From contig CAWARK010000006.1 of assembly GCA_963784415.1 (NCBI GenBank), positions 1 to 64,000 of the forward strand: DNA of 64,000 nucleotides. The letters run 5' to 3'. The notes beneath the pieces were generated by a model. The model had not been told where the DNA came from. It saw nothing but the letters and a program-made list of their open reading frames with translations, and searched no databases. This stretch comes from UBA7672 sp963784415. GTDB taxonomy: Bacteria; Pseudomonadota; Alphaproteobacteria; Caulobacterales; Hyphomonadaceae. Positions 55,080 through 64,000 of this stretch are shown here, one piece after another (positions within the stretch are counted from its first letter, which is position 1; every line of letters begins with the position of its first letter). A program made the translations under genes and the position numbers.

Positions 55080-56207
55080 ATGTCGGCTACGACACAAGAT
55101 GGAACCAGGTTTCGCGATTTTGCGTTCGCGGCGGGCGACCTCATGGTCACCACCGACGCCAGCGGCCGTATCATCGACGCCGAAGGCGACGCACCTCTCC
55201 TGCATCACCCCTCTTCAGATCGTCTGATCGGCCGCAACGCCGTCGACCTCATCAGCGGCGCCGAGAACAGCCGCCTGCGTGAAGAACTCTGGTCGCTCGG
55301 ACCGGGCCGCAGGCTATCCTGGGAAGATCAGGGTTCGATCGAGGGCGGACGCCGCATCCTCGTCCAGCGCAGCACATCTTCGCCCAACAGTTTCAGCTTC
55401 GTCATCTCGCGCATGCCCGCGTCAGCACGCATCCGCGCCGAGCGCGCAGACGAACTGATGGCCGAACGCTTCCGCGATGCCGTCATGAACGGTCGCCTGA
55501 TGGCCGCACGTCAGCCGGTTGTCGAAACCACAACTGGCGCGATCAGCCATTACGAAGTGCTCGCCCGTTTCAACGGCGAGGACTCGCCTGTCAACATGAT
55601 CATGGCAGCAGAGAAAAGCGGCCAGATCGCCCATCTCGACTACATCATGGTCACCGCCGCCGCCGCCCAGCTCGAAGCCCGGCCCGAACCGGACTACCGC
55701 CTGGCCGTCAACATCTCCGGCGAGTCCCTCCAGCGCCTCGATGTCATTCGCGAACTCTGCGCCGCGATTTCCGGACACACGTTCGAACGTAGCCGCCTCA
55801 TCATCGAAGTCACGGAATCCGCCCAGATCAGCGACATCGAGATGGCCGCCCGCGCCGTGAACCTGCTGCGCACCATCGGCGTCGGCGTTTCGCTCGATGA
55901 TTTCGGCGCCGGATCGGCTTCCTTCGGCTATCTCCGCGCCCTCAACGTCGATGGCCTGAAATTCGACGGCAGCTTCCTTGAACCCTCCCAAACCAACCAC
56001 CGCGGCCTCGCCCTCATGCGCAGCGTCGCGCGCATGTGCGTGGAACTCGGGATCAGCTCGGTCGGCGAACGCATCGAAACGGAATCCGACCGCCGCCTCC
56101 TGATCGAGGCAGGCGTCATGTACGCGCAGGGTTACCTCTACGGCCGCCCCATCATCGACGATGCCTTCTTTGCCCGTGGCCCCCGCGCCCTGCGCAGCGC
56201 AGCCTAG
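55080..56207 (+). CDS. EAL-domain c-di-GMP phosphodiesterase with PAS-like N-terminus
   Basis: 375 residues. Residues 12-110 resemble a PAS sensor (DLMVTTDASGRIIDAEGD). The EAL domain begins about 128. The signature Glu is in SHYEVLARF (E159, EVL instead of EAL). Other catalytic ligands are visible: NISGES (Asn), IIEVTES (Glu), DDFGAG (Asp pair), LKFDGSF (Lys/Asp), VGERIE (Glu), AQGYLYGRP (Gln). So hydrolysis of c-di-GMP to pGpG is expected. No transmembrane helix, so cytoplasmic. Followed after 236 bases by the PleC-like kinase. Confidence 0.88.
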   Translation: MSATTQDGTRFRDFAFAAGDLMVTTDASGRIIDAEGDAPLLHHPSSDRLIGRNAVDLISGAENSRLREELWSLGPGRRLSWEDQGSIEGGRRILVQRSTSSPNSFSFVISRMPASARIRAERADELMAERFRDAVMNGRLMAARQPVVETTTGAISHYEVLARFNGEDSPVNMIMAAEKSGQIAHLDYIMVTAAAAQLEARPEPDYRLAVNISGESLQRLDVIRELCAAISGHTFERSRLIIEVTESAQISDIEMAARAVNLLRTIGVGVSLDDFGAGSASFGYLRALNVDGLKFDGSFLEPSQTNHRGLALMRSVARMCVELGISSVGERIETESDRRLLIEAGVMYAQGYLYGRPIIDDAFFARGPRALRSAA

Positions 56208-56443
56208 CGTCGAGTCGACGCGGGACGCGCCACCCCTTGAAAAGCGGGCGGTTATGGCTGCCAGCATTGCGGCGATGGCTCACAATTAATACTGCATTAA
56301 CCCTTTCGCAGCGTTTCGACTCCACAACTGGTGAGTCCGGAATGAGCGCGGGGATCTGACGTGGGGAGCAAGACCAGAAAGGGATGCAACGACGCGCGTA
56401 AAGCCGTCTGGAAAACAAGCCCCGCCGGGCTGTTCCCGTCGCC

Positions 56444-58661
56444 ATGCTGAGTCTGCTGATGCTGGCTTTCGGCGGCTCGCTGGTCCTCAAGGCCTTCGAG
56501 GAGCGCCGGTTCGCCGACAACGCCGTCCTGACCCAGCAATTGCGCGAGGCCGAGGCTTTGTCCGGCCACGTTCGCGCGGAACTCATTGCCTCTCGTTCAC
56601 GGATGGAGGGACTACTCCAGACCGGCGCCTCGCTCGAAACCATCCGCCGCGGCGGCCAGTTCGATTCGGTCAGCGAACGAAAGCCGCCCGAAGGCGCCTG
56701 GGCTCAGCTGTCCGACAATGAAGGCGCCCGCGTCTTCGCCAAGGGGCCGGCGGATCGCTGGGTGTCCGGCTTGCGCACCTCGGCAACCCTGCTTCCCGAA
56801 CCGATGAACGGCCGCTCGTTTCATCTGGTGTCGACCTCCGGCGCCCCTCTCACCGCGCGCTTTGAGACGGTAGACTTCGAACGCTCCGCCACCGCCTGTG
56901 CCCCCGTCAGCGATTCCGGCATCGCCGCCTGTGTCTTCCGCCCCGCCCCCCTCTTCGGCATGGACGATCTCAACCGCCTCCTCATCTACGGCCTCCTCCT
57001 CGCGGCTCCATTGCTGGCGGTGTTCGGACTCGTCGGTGCGATCAACCGCATCCAGCGTGAAAAGGACGCGCTCGCTCAATCAACCCGCAAGGCCTCGGCC
57101 GCCATGCAGGGCAACTGGGCCAGCTATGAAGTGCCTGGAATGATCGGACTGTGGAGCTGGAACCCGACAACACAACTGCTCACGATCGGCGCCGAAGCGT
57201 GCGCGTTGATCGGCGCAAACCATGCCGGCGACATGACGCTGGACGAGTTCACGTCAAACGTCGGCGAAGATTGCCGCCGCCGCGTACGCGACACGCTGGA
57301 GCAGGCGCGCCGGAACACCCAGGTTCACGTGACCTTCCAGGGCGTCGGCAAGATGGCCAGCGGCCACTTCGAACTGATCGGCGGCGGCGAAGGTGTCCTC
57401 TCCGGCGCGATCCTCAACGTGACGGACCGCGTGCAGGCACAGGCCGTTTCGCGTCGCGCCGAAGCGCTTGCCCGCACCGCTCTCGACGCCCACCCCGGCC
57501 CCTTCGCGCTGTGGGACAGCCGCAAGCGCCTGACGCACTGGAACGCAATGTTCGGGCGCATCTTCAACCTCGACAAGAGCGTGCTGCAAGCCGGCGCGTC
57601 ATACGACTTCGTCATGGCCGAACTTGGCCAAGTTCGTGCGTGTCGAGCGGCCACTGGGCGACGACGCCAATGCGCGTGAAATGTTGCTGCTGTCGGACGC
57701 GTGGATCCGCCTGGTCGATCGCCGCACCGCATCGGATGGCCTGATTACGGTCGGACTCGATATCAGCAATCTCAAGCGCCAGGAGGTCGGCCTCCAGCGT
57801 AGCGAGCGCCGCCTGCGGTCGATGGTGGAGGAGCTTCAACGCGCTCAGGGCCAGGCACAGGAGCTGGCAGAAAAATACGCCGAGGCCAAGGTAAAGGCCG
57901 AACGCGCTGCACAGGCCAAGGGCGCATTCCTCGGCAATATGAGCCACGAGCTGCGCACGCCGCTGAACCACATCAACGGCTTTGCGGAGATGATGGCGAA
58001 GGAAATCTACGGGCCGCTGGGTAGCGATCGCTACAGGGAATACGCGGAAGACATCGTCGCTGCCGCCAAGCACCTTGAGGAAATGATCAACGACATCCTC
58101 GACATGTCCAAGGTCGAAGCCGGCAAGATGCGCCTGTCGCCTGCACAGATTGATCCGGTGGACGCCGTCGATGGCGCCGTGAAACTTGCCCGCCGCCGCG
58201 CCGCCGATCGCGAAGTCTCGCTGATTTTCGATCCGGATGATGATGTGCCGGAGATCAATGGCGATCACCGCGCCATCAAGCAGATGACGTTCAACCTGAT
58301 CACCAACTCGATCAAGTTCACCGACGCCGGCGGCGAGATTCACGTGACGGTGACGCACGACAGCAAGTGGGTGCTGATCCGCGTGAAGGACACCGGCATC
58401 GGAATTTCACCCGAAGATCTACCGCGCCTCGCCCAGCCGTTCGAGCAAGTCCGCTCACACGAAGCGCGCGAGCGCAATCTGCGCGGCACGGGCCTCGGCC
58501 TCGCCCTTACCAAGTCGTTCACCGAACTGCATGGCGGTCACATGGCGATCGAGAGCGAAGTTGGCGTGGGAACGCAGGTGTCGATCTACCTGCCGATTGG
58601 CAAGGTTGGCCAGGGGGCGGGATCGAATGGGGAGCAGCCGCGCGAGCACGAGCCGGCCTGA
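56444..58661 (+). CDS. PleC/PdhS-like sensor histidine kinase, frameshifted
   Basis: About 739 residues when repaired; an in-frame TAA upstream limits the start to about ATG 56444. Two membrane helices (AMLSLLMLAFGGSLVL and RLLIYGLLLAAPLLAVFGL) flank a periplasmic domain with a Cys pair (TACAPVS, AACVFRP). Two PAS-like domains follow, then a coiled coil (ELAEKYAEAKVKAERAAQ). The kinase core has GNMSHELRTPLNHINGFAEM (H box), NLITNSIKF (N), DTGIGI (G1) and GTGLGLALTKS (G2). One extra T at about 57622-57626 breaks the frame (VMAEL continues AKFVRVERPLG). The MMAKEIYGPLG and HLEEMINDILDMSKVEAG pattern is that of PleC/PdhS cell-cycle kinases. Confidence 0.88.
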
Positions 58662-58683
58662 TTCACCGGATTGATTCAGGCGG

Positions 58684-59244
58684 CTAGTTCTCTTTCGTCT
58701 TGCCGCCTTGTTGCGACGGCACAGGCGCGACGACGCCATCCGCTTCACCGCCCGCGGCAAGCTCTTCTCCGGCGCGCTCAACCTGTTCGTGAAATGGTGT
58801 CAGCAGGCCAACTGCTGCTGTCGCGCGCGCGCCCGGCGGCATCTGCCGCAGGTGGCTGATCAGGATATCCTCGGCGTTTCGCTGCATATGGCTTTCGCGC
58901 AGCTGGAAGATGCCAACCGCGTCGCGCAACCGCGTTTCATCGAACGGTTCGGCCAACGCCGCCTCGTACACACGTTTGCCGGCTTCGCTAAGGTTCTTGC
59001 GCTCGCCAGACATCGCCTGCCAGCTTTCACGAAGCTGCCTGTCCAGCACCAGCTTGTCTTCGGCGGGAAGTTGCGACCAGGCATCGCCAACAACGCTCGA
59101 CATCGGCGCAAATCGATCAAGCTGAGCTTCAATCGTCGGTTCATGCGCAGGCGCAGGGCTAAGCCAGCGACCCACGACAACGCCCAACAGCGCAGCATTC
59201 GCCGCGAGCGAGATAACCAGGACGGGGGTAAGCTTGAACTGCAT
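58684..59244 (-). CDS. Periplasmic heavy-metal sensor-like protein (Metal_resist family)
   Basis: 186 residues from ATG 59244 (MQFKLTPVLVISLAANAALL); GTG 59262 is an alternative that would overlap the upstream gene. N-terminal membrane anchor, then a helical hairpin domain: QLPAEDKLVLDRQLRESWQ, RKNLSEAGKRVYEAALAEPF, LRESHMQRNAEDILISHL. This is the CnrX/CpxP-like fold used for metal or envelope sensing. Encoded after an anti-sigma-like protein and an ECF sigma factor. Confidence 0.75.
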   Translation of the reverse strand: MQFKLTPVLVISLAANAALLGVVVGRWLSPAPAHEPTIEAQLDRFAPMSSVVGDAWSQLPAEDKLVLDRQLRESWQAMSGERKNLSEAGKRVYEAALAEPFDETRLRDAVGIFQLRESHMQRNAEDILISHLRQMPPGARATAAVGLLTPFHEQVERAGEELAAGGEADGVVAPVPSQQGGKTKEN

Positions 59245-59251
59245 CACGTTG

Positions 59252-59707
59252 CTAGTCTTCACCGTCTTTAATGGCCGTCAGGTAAACTGAGCCCGCGCCA
59301 CCATTCGATAGCGACAGGATATGCGCGTAATCGGTCACCGCCTCACGCTCAGGCTCCCCGGCATAGCCCACGGCAAAGCCAAGCGCGAGTGATGCTGCCA
59401 GCGCCCCGCCCGTCGCCCAGCGCGGCATCGCGCGCAGGCTGAAGACCGGCAGGCCACGCGCAGCCGCACGACGCCCGGGCGCCGCCGCCAGCACATGTGT
59501 TTCCAGCGCGATCGACACCGGCATGTCTTTCTCGAGCGCCAGCAGGTGATCGAACCCGCGCTCGCTTTCCCAGACGTCCTTGATGCGGTGCGGCGCGACT
59601 TCCAGGAAGGCGCCGGCATTGTCCCGGTCTTCCTCGGGCCAACGCGAAAGGTCGGCCCCGTAGGCGCCGAGCAATACCATGAAGCGTGCTTCATTCATGA
59701 CTGTCAT
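59252..59707 (-). CDS. Putative membrane anti-sigma factor
   Basis: 151 residues from ATG 59707, sharing one base with the sigma factor stop (TGATG). A cytoplasmic N-terminal part (FMVLLGAYGADLSRWPEEDR), one transmembrane helix (TGGALAASLALGFAVGYAG) and a short periplasmic tail. No ZAS zinc motif (HxxxCxxC) seen. Assigned by position after an ECF sigma gene and by topology; no family recognised with certainty. Confidence 0.6.
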   Translation of the reverse strand: MTVMNEARFMVLLGAYGADLSRWPEEDRDNAGAFLEVAPHRIKDVWESERGFDHLLALEKDMPVSIALETHVLAAAPGRRAAARGLPVFSLRAMPRWATGGALAASLALGFAVGYAGEPEREAVTDYAHILSLSNGGAGSVYLTAIKDGED

Positions 59708-60273
59708 CACCCTGTTTCCAGACCGCTGAGCAAGTCCGCCCGATCGGCGGCCAGTGCGGTCTTCAACGTACGCCGCGCTCTCGACAGAAGACTTTCGAGA
59801 GCCTCGACGCTGATACTCAGGATTTCGGCTGCATCCGTATTCGACCGGTCCTGATAATAGCAAAGTACAAGCGCCGCCCGCTGCCGCTCTGGCAGTTGCT
59901 GCAACGCATCCCGCACACGCTCGCGGCGCTGACGATCATCGAGCGCACGTGTGGCAGACGCGCGTCCGTCCACCGTCTCCGGAGCGACCTCCCCGGCATT
60001 GCGCCCTGAACGGCGAAGTCTGTCGAGGCAGAGGTTCATGGCGACCCTGTGCATCCACGTCTCGAATTTTGCCTGGCCTGGCTTCCACGTCGGAGCGTGC
60101 TTCCAGACCCTGAGGAAAACCTCCTGGCCCACGTCCTCTGCCTCGGCTGCATCGCCGAGCATCCTTCGGGCAAGACCGACCATCTTGGGGAGGTGACGCC
60201 GCACGAGCTCAGCCGCGGCGCGCTTGTCGCCGGCGCCGACCCGTTGAACCAGTTCTTCGTCCGGATCACGCAT
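59707..60273 (-). CDS. ECF-type RNA polymerase sigma factor
   Basis: 188 residues from ATG 60273 (MRDPDEELVQRVGAGDKRAA); ATG 60294 is also possible. Sigma region 2 includes RMLGDAAEAEDVGQEVFLRVWKHA and ETWMHRVAMNLCLDRLRR. Region 4 includes ALQQLPERQRAALVLCYYQ and ILSISVEALESLLSRARRTL. First gene of a three-gene unit with the anti-sigma-like and metal-sensor-like proteins, so it is probably autoregulated and released by an envelope signal. No promoter pair could be assigned in 60295-60443. Confidence 0.9.
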   Translation of the reverse strand: MRDPDEELVQRVGAGDKRAAAELVRRHLPKMVGLARRMLGDAAEAEDVGQEVFLRVWKHAPTWKPGQAKFETWMHRVAMNLCLDRLRRSGRNAGEVAPETVDGRASATRALDDRQRRERVRDALQQLPERQRAALVLCYYQDRSNTDAAEILSISVEALESLLSRARRTLKTALAADRADLLSGLETG

Positions 60274-60443
60274 GGCGTGCGCGCCAAATCCCATCGGCGG
60301 TGCGCCGCAAAAAACGGCAAATTGACCAAGACCGAACCGCGCAACACCTTATGCATCCTGCCGCAGCATTTGCCGAGCGTTTCTTGCTCACGCCTCATGC
60401 GCTTTCGAGAGACTCAGCACCTCGTTTGAACTGCTTTTGATAC

Positions 60444-63281
60444 TCAAACGCCGGTTGACGGCTCTTCCGTCGTCAGGGGCCCGAGTTTTTGCCCCCGCAA
60501 CCCGGCCACGGCGCCCTGCACCTTGGCGAGCTTCAATTCGAGCGCAGAAAACTCCTTTAACCCCAGATGATTGGCCAGCCAGTGTTTTAATCCGGGAGAG
60601 GCGAGCGCCGGATCAAATTGATCGCCCGACGCGATTCGCAGGGCCTGCTGCAGGTGCAGCTGGAAGGTTAATCCTTCGGCGAGCGTCGCAGCATCGGCCG
60701 GCGCCAGACGACCGGCCCCCGCCAGCGCTTTCACGGCCTCCAGCGACGTCGGCTGCACAGCACGCGGCACATCGGGCGCCGCCAGAAGGATCGCGTGTTG
60801 GATCAGGAACTCGATATCCACCAATCCGCCCGGCGCGAGCTTCACATCCCAGTTCGAACGCGCCGGCCGCTCGCGCGCCATCCGCTGGCGCATGTCAGCG
60901 ACGTCGGCCGTTATCTTCGGATCGCCGCCCTTGATGCGCAGCGCTTCGCGCGCGAGATCTGCAACACGGCGCCCGAGTTCCACATCACCGGCAACGGGCC
61001 GGATGCGCGTCAGCGCCATGAACTCCCACGTCCACGCGTCCTCGCGATAATAGCGCTCGAACGACGACAGCCGCACCGCAACCGGACCCGCCTTTCCGGA
61101 CGGACGCAATTGCAGGTCCACTTCGTAAAGCGTTCCCTCTTCCGTCGGCGCTGACAGCGCCGCCACCAGCCGCTGTACGAAACGCGCGGCCAGCGTGCCA
61201 CCGCCCTCGTCCACGGGATCGTAGATCAGCATCATGTCGAGATCGGACGTCGCGGTCAGTTCCCGCCCGCCGAACTTGCCCAGCGCACAGATCGTCCACT
61301 TGCCGATCGATCCCGGAAACCGCGAGCGCACGTCCTTCTCGCACACGGCGGCGAGCGCGCCGACGCACGCATCGGCGAGGTCGGCATAGGCGAACCCCGC
61401 ATCTGATGCGCTGATCACCCCCTGCAGCAACTGATACCCAATGCGGAACGCTTCATCGCGATGAAAGCGCCGCGCCGCGTTTAGACTGCTTTCAAAATCT
61501 GGCGCCCGTTTGAGCATGTCCTGCAGGCGCTTCGCCCGCGCACCCACAGGGTCGGCATTCACCGGCGCTCGGAAAGAGGGCTCCAGCATCGCCTCCATCA
61601 AAGCGGGCCTGCGCGCCAGATCTCCCGCCAGCTTGGGCGCAAACGCCATCGTGCTGATGACTTCACGCGTCAGCGCCGGCTCCGCCAGCATCAGCGACAT
61701 CACCTGCACGCCCGAATTGAGGCCCGAGAAGAATTCCAGAAACCGCTGAAAAGCGATATCCGGCTCGCCCGCCTTCGACATCGCCTCCAGAAGTCGCGGC
61801 CCCAACGAGGTCAGCAATTGCTGCGACCGGGCCGAGCGCGTCGCCGGTATGCTGCCGCGATGCCATTGCTGGAAGACATGGATGATATGCGCCGGATCGC
61901 TGAACCCCAGCGCCCGCAGCGTGGCGACCGTCCCCGGGTCATCGTCAACCCCGGTGAACACCAGATTGCCCGCCTCGCCTGACAGGCGCTCTTCGGTCGC
62001 GAACAAATCCGAATAGATTCCATGCACACAGCTACGCACCTGCGCCACGTCACGCTCGAACGCCTCGCCATCGGCGTAACCCGCCAGCGCCCGCACCGCC
62101 GCGCGCGTTGCGGGCGCGACAGGCAGCTTGTGCGTCTGCTCGTCGTTCAGCATCTGGATCCGGTGCTCAACGCCGCGCAGGAAATCGTATGCCGTGCAGA
62201 GGTCGCTCGCCGTCTCGGCAGAAACCAGCTTGGCGTCCACCATCGCCGCCAGCGCATCCTTGGTGCGCGGCGCCCGCAGGCTCGGAATGCGCCCGCCCAG
62301 CACCAGCTGCTGCGTCTGCGCGAAGAACTCGATCTCGCGAATACCACCGCGACCCAGCTTCACATCGAAATCAGGTGATTGCAGCTCGGCATGTCCGCCA
62401 TGCGCATGGATCTGGCGCTTGATCGAATGCACATCCGCGATCGCCCAGTAGTCGAGATGCCGCCGCCAGATGTAAGGCGACAACTCCTCAAGATACGCCT
62501 CGCCCGCTGCAACATCGCCGGCACATACGCGCGCCTTGATGTGCGCCATGCGTTCCCAGTTCTGTCCCACGCTCTCGTAATAGCCATGCGCGAACTGCGT
62601 CGAGATGGCCGGGCTCGTCGATCCCGGATCAGGCCGCAGGCGCAGGTCGGTCCTAAATACATACCCATCGACTGTGCGTTCATCGAGTATCCGCACGAGG
62701 CTCTTCGCTACGCGCGTCATCGCCTCTTTCACGCGCAAGCCCTTGATCGGAAGAATGTCGAGGTCGAACAGGACAATCAGGTCGATATCACTCGAATAGT
62801 TCAGCTCGCGCGCACCCATCTTGCCCATGGCGAGAACAAACAGGCCCGGCATCTCGTCGCTGTCGCGCTTGTCGTCGAACCATCCCGCACGCCACCCGTC
62901 GCGAACAGAAAGCCGCAAGGCTGATTGCACCGACACATCGGCCAGCGCGGTCAGCTTCTCCAGCACCACATCCTGCGCCCATCCGCCCGACAGGTCCGCA
63001 GCCGAGATCGCAAGCTGCGCTGCTTCCTTCGCCCGGCGCATCCGCCGCATGCTCACATCGATACCATCACCTGCCGCTGCAACCGCCGCGATGTCCGCCA
63101 GCGCCGCCGCCACGACCGCGTCAGGACCACCCACGCCCAGCTGTGCGATGACATCGCCACGTCGGGCAATCATCCGAGCGATATGGTCTGAGATCGGCGC
63201 TGCGCGATCGAGGGCGCCACGCCAGTCGCCATGTGCAGCGACAATGGGTTTCACACCGATGATGTCGAGTCGGTCAGTCAT
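60444..63281 (-). CDS. glnE: Glutamine synthetase adenylyltransferase/adenylyl-removing enzyme
   Basis: 945 residues, standard length. Two nucleotidyltransferase domains. The N-terminal adenylyl removase has AMGKMGARELNYSSDIDLIV (metal Asp at 165 and 167). The C-terminal adenylyltransferase has ALGKFGGRELTATSDLDMML. A helical PII-responsive linker lies between. Controls glutamine synthetase by reversible AMP attachment to Tyr in response to PII and glutamine. Unbroken over 2.8 kb. Follows the kinase gene at 63320 by 38 bases. Confidence 0.95.
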   Translation of the reverse strand: MTDRLDIIGVKPIVAAHGDWRGALDRAAPISDHIARMIARRGDVIAQLGVGGPDAVVAAALADIAAVAAAGDGIDVSMRRMRRAKEAAQLAISAADLSGGWAQDVVLEKLTALADVSVQSALRLSVRDGWRAGWFDDKRDSDEMPGLFVLAMGKMGARELNYSSDIDLIVLFDLDILPIKGLRVKEAMTRVAKSLVRILDERTVDGYVFRTDLRLRPDPGSTSPAISTQFAHGYYESVGQNWERMAHIKARVCAGDVAAGEAYLEELSPYIWRRHLDYWAIADVHSIKRQIHAHGGHAELQSPDFDVKLGRGGIREIEFFAQTQQLVLGGRIPSLRAPRTKDALAAMVDAKLVSAETASDLCTAYDFLRGVEHRIQMLNDEQTHKLPVAPATRAAVRALAGYADGEAFERDVAQVRSCVHGIYSDLFATEERLSGEAGNLVFTGVDDDPGTVATLRALGFSDPAHIIHVFQQWHRGSIPATRSARSQQLLTSLGPRLLEAMSKAGEPDIAFQRFLEFFSGLNSGVQVMSLMLAEPALTREVISTMAFAPKLAGDLARRPALMEAMLEPSFRAPVNADPVGARAKRLQDMLKRAPDFESSLNAARRFHRDEAFRIGYQLLQGVISASDAGFAYADLADACVGALAAVCEKDVRSRFPGSIGKWTICALGKFGGRELTATSDLDMMLIYDPVDEGGGTLAARFVQRLVAALSAPTEEGTLYEVDLQLRPSGKAGPVAVRLSSFERYYREDAWTWEFMALTRIRPVAGDVELGRRVADLAREALRIKGGDPKITADVADMRQRMARERPARSNWDVKLAPGGLVDIEFLIQHAILLAAPDVPRAVQPTSLEAVKALAGAGRLAPADAATLAEGLTFQLHLQQALRIASGDQFDPALASPGLKHWLANHLGLKEFSALELKLAKVQGAVAGLRGQKLGPLTTEEPSTGV

Positions 63282-63319
63282 GGCAGGACACTACTGAATG
63301 GGGCTCGACCGTCCAACGC

Positions 63320-64000
63320 TCAGGCGGCCGGAAGGACGATTTTGGCGCTCAACCCCGGTTTCGCCGGCGGCCCGTCACCGTCTCCAAGCACAAGCTTGCC
63401 TGAGTGGGCTTCCGCCACCGCGGATACGAGGCTCAGACCAAGTCCGCTGCCGGGTTCACTGCGCGATTGCTCCAGCCGCACAAACCGCTCGATTACGCGC
63501 TCGCGATCCTGCGGGGGAATACCCTGACCCGTATCCGCGACCTCGATTTCCACGTCGCCACTCGATCCATGTCGCGCCGTCATCCGGATAGCGCCACCGG
63601 ACGGCGTGTACTTCACCGCATTGTCCAAAAGGTTCGACATGGCCTGCGCTATCAGGTGCGTATCGGCCATCACGTAGAGCTCTTCGTTCGACTGACACGC
63701 GAAGCTGAGCAGCTTTTCCTCGCACACTGGCTGATAGAGCTCGGCCAGTTCATCGACCATGCCTTTCAGGTCAGTGCGCCTGAACGACCCCGTCGACCCC
63801 GCCTGCACGCGCGACAACCGCAGCACGGCGTTGAACGTCTCCAGCAGGCTGTCCACATCGACAATCGAATTGTCGAGCGCCGCAAGCCGGCCCTCGGCGG
63901 ATGTCTCTTTAAGCCCCGCCTCCAGCCGATTGCGCAACCGCGTCAGCGGTGAGCGAAGATCATGTGCTATCGAATCTCCCGCCGACCGTGACGAGATCAC
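63320..64000 (-). CDS. Sensor histidine kinase, C-terminal part, runs off the window
   Basis: 227 residues visible; the coding frame is open at base 64000, so the N-terminal sensor, membrane and HAMP parts lie outside. The H box is SIAHDLRSPLTRLRNRL, the N box NLLDNAVKYTP, G1 is ADTGQGIP, and G2 is GSGLGLSLVSAVAEAH. OmpR-partner (HAMP) class kinase. Located directly upstream of glnE in the same direction; no regulator is visible on this side. Confidence 0.9.
   Translation of the reverse strand: MISSRSAGDSIAHDLRSPLTRLRNRLEAGLKETSAEGRLAALDNSIVDVDSLLETFNAVLRLSRVQAGSTGSFRRTDLKGMVDELAELYQPVCEEKLLSFACQSNEELYVMADTHLIAQAMSNLLDNAVKYTPSGGAIRMTARHGSSGDVEIEVADTGQGIPPQDRERVIERFVRLEQSRSEPGSGLGLSLVSAVAEAHSGKLVLGDGDGPPAKPGLSAKIVLPAA

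Noticed and set aside
1..64000. CRISPR array, tRNA, rRNA or insertion-sequence transposase
   Set aside because: Looked for spaced identical repeats, cloverleaf-like segments and transposase motifs on both strands by eye; none seen. A covariance-model scan would be decisive for tRNAs.

Overview
The window is a composite of two unrelated genomes. Positions 1 to about 5445 are AT-rich and eukaryotic in character. They hold a broken BMT5-like (DUF2431) methyltransferase gene, an ankyrin-repeat gene of a type I know from diatoms (with a candidate 90-bp GT-AG intron), foldback and tandem repeats, and about 2.7 kb of apparently non-coding DNA. From about 5450 to the end the sequence is GC-rich, dense and operon-structured, and typical of an alphaproteobacterium. 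The PleC/PdhS-like kinase, glnE, the T2SS set and the aminopeptidase N context would suit Caulobacterales/Hyphomonadaceae, but that rank is an inference. The join cuts a bacterial haem peroxidase gene in the middle of its catalytic domain. The simplest reading is a chimeric contig from a diatom and an associated bacterium.

Layout of the bacterial part. 5.4-8.2 kb: truncated peroxidase and an OmpR-type regulator whose phospho-acceptor Asp is replaced by Ala. 8.2-11.2 kb: copper operon of two complementary multicopper-oxidase halves plus a SCO-like lipoprotein. 11.5-23.4 kb: a complete-looking type II secretion system in four transcription units (gspO; gspG; gspL-M-C-D-K; gspE-F-H-I-J), interrupted by a 700-bp gap full of palindromes. 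23.6-36.1 kb: a sugar-oxidation island with two GMC dehydrogenases, each next to a Tat-exported subunit-3 lipoprotein, two DUF1080 lipoproteins, two sugar-phosphate-isomerase-type TIM barrels, a Gfo/Idh/MocA oxidoreductase, an MFS transporter and a Baeyer-Villiger-type monooxygenase. I read this as a probable 3-keto-glycoside catabolic locus. 36.2-41.5 kb: MaoC-like protein, M48 peptidase, CaiB-type CoA-transferase with HMG-CoA lyase, small membrane proteins. 42.0-49.0 kb: yip1-astA-astD-astB-GNAT-glpK operon (arginine succinyltransferase pathway plus glycerol kinase). 49.2-52.2 kb: DHA2 efflux pump, a signal-peptide-bearing Hcp-family protein, a conserved hypothetical. 52.3-58.7 kb: pepN, EAL phosphodiesterase, PleC-like histidine kinase. 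58.7-64 kb: ECF sigma / membrane anti-sigma-like / periplasmic metal-sensor-like module, glnE, and a histidine kinase running off the end.

At least eleven otherwise intact bacterial genes and both eukaryotic genes are broken by single-base indels, often in short homopolymers. This points to uncorrected long-read errors rather than real pseudogenes. Broken genes are therefore annotated as one CDS with the shift position stated. No tRNA, rRNA, CRISPR array, insertion sequence or origin was recognised.
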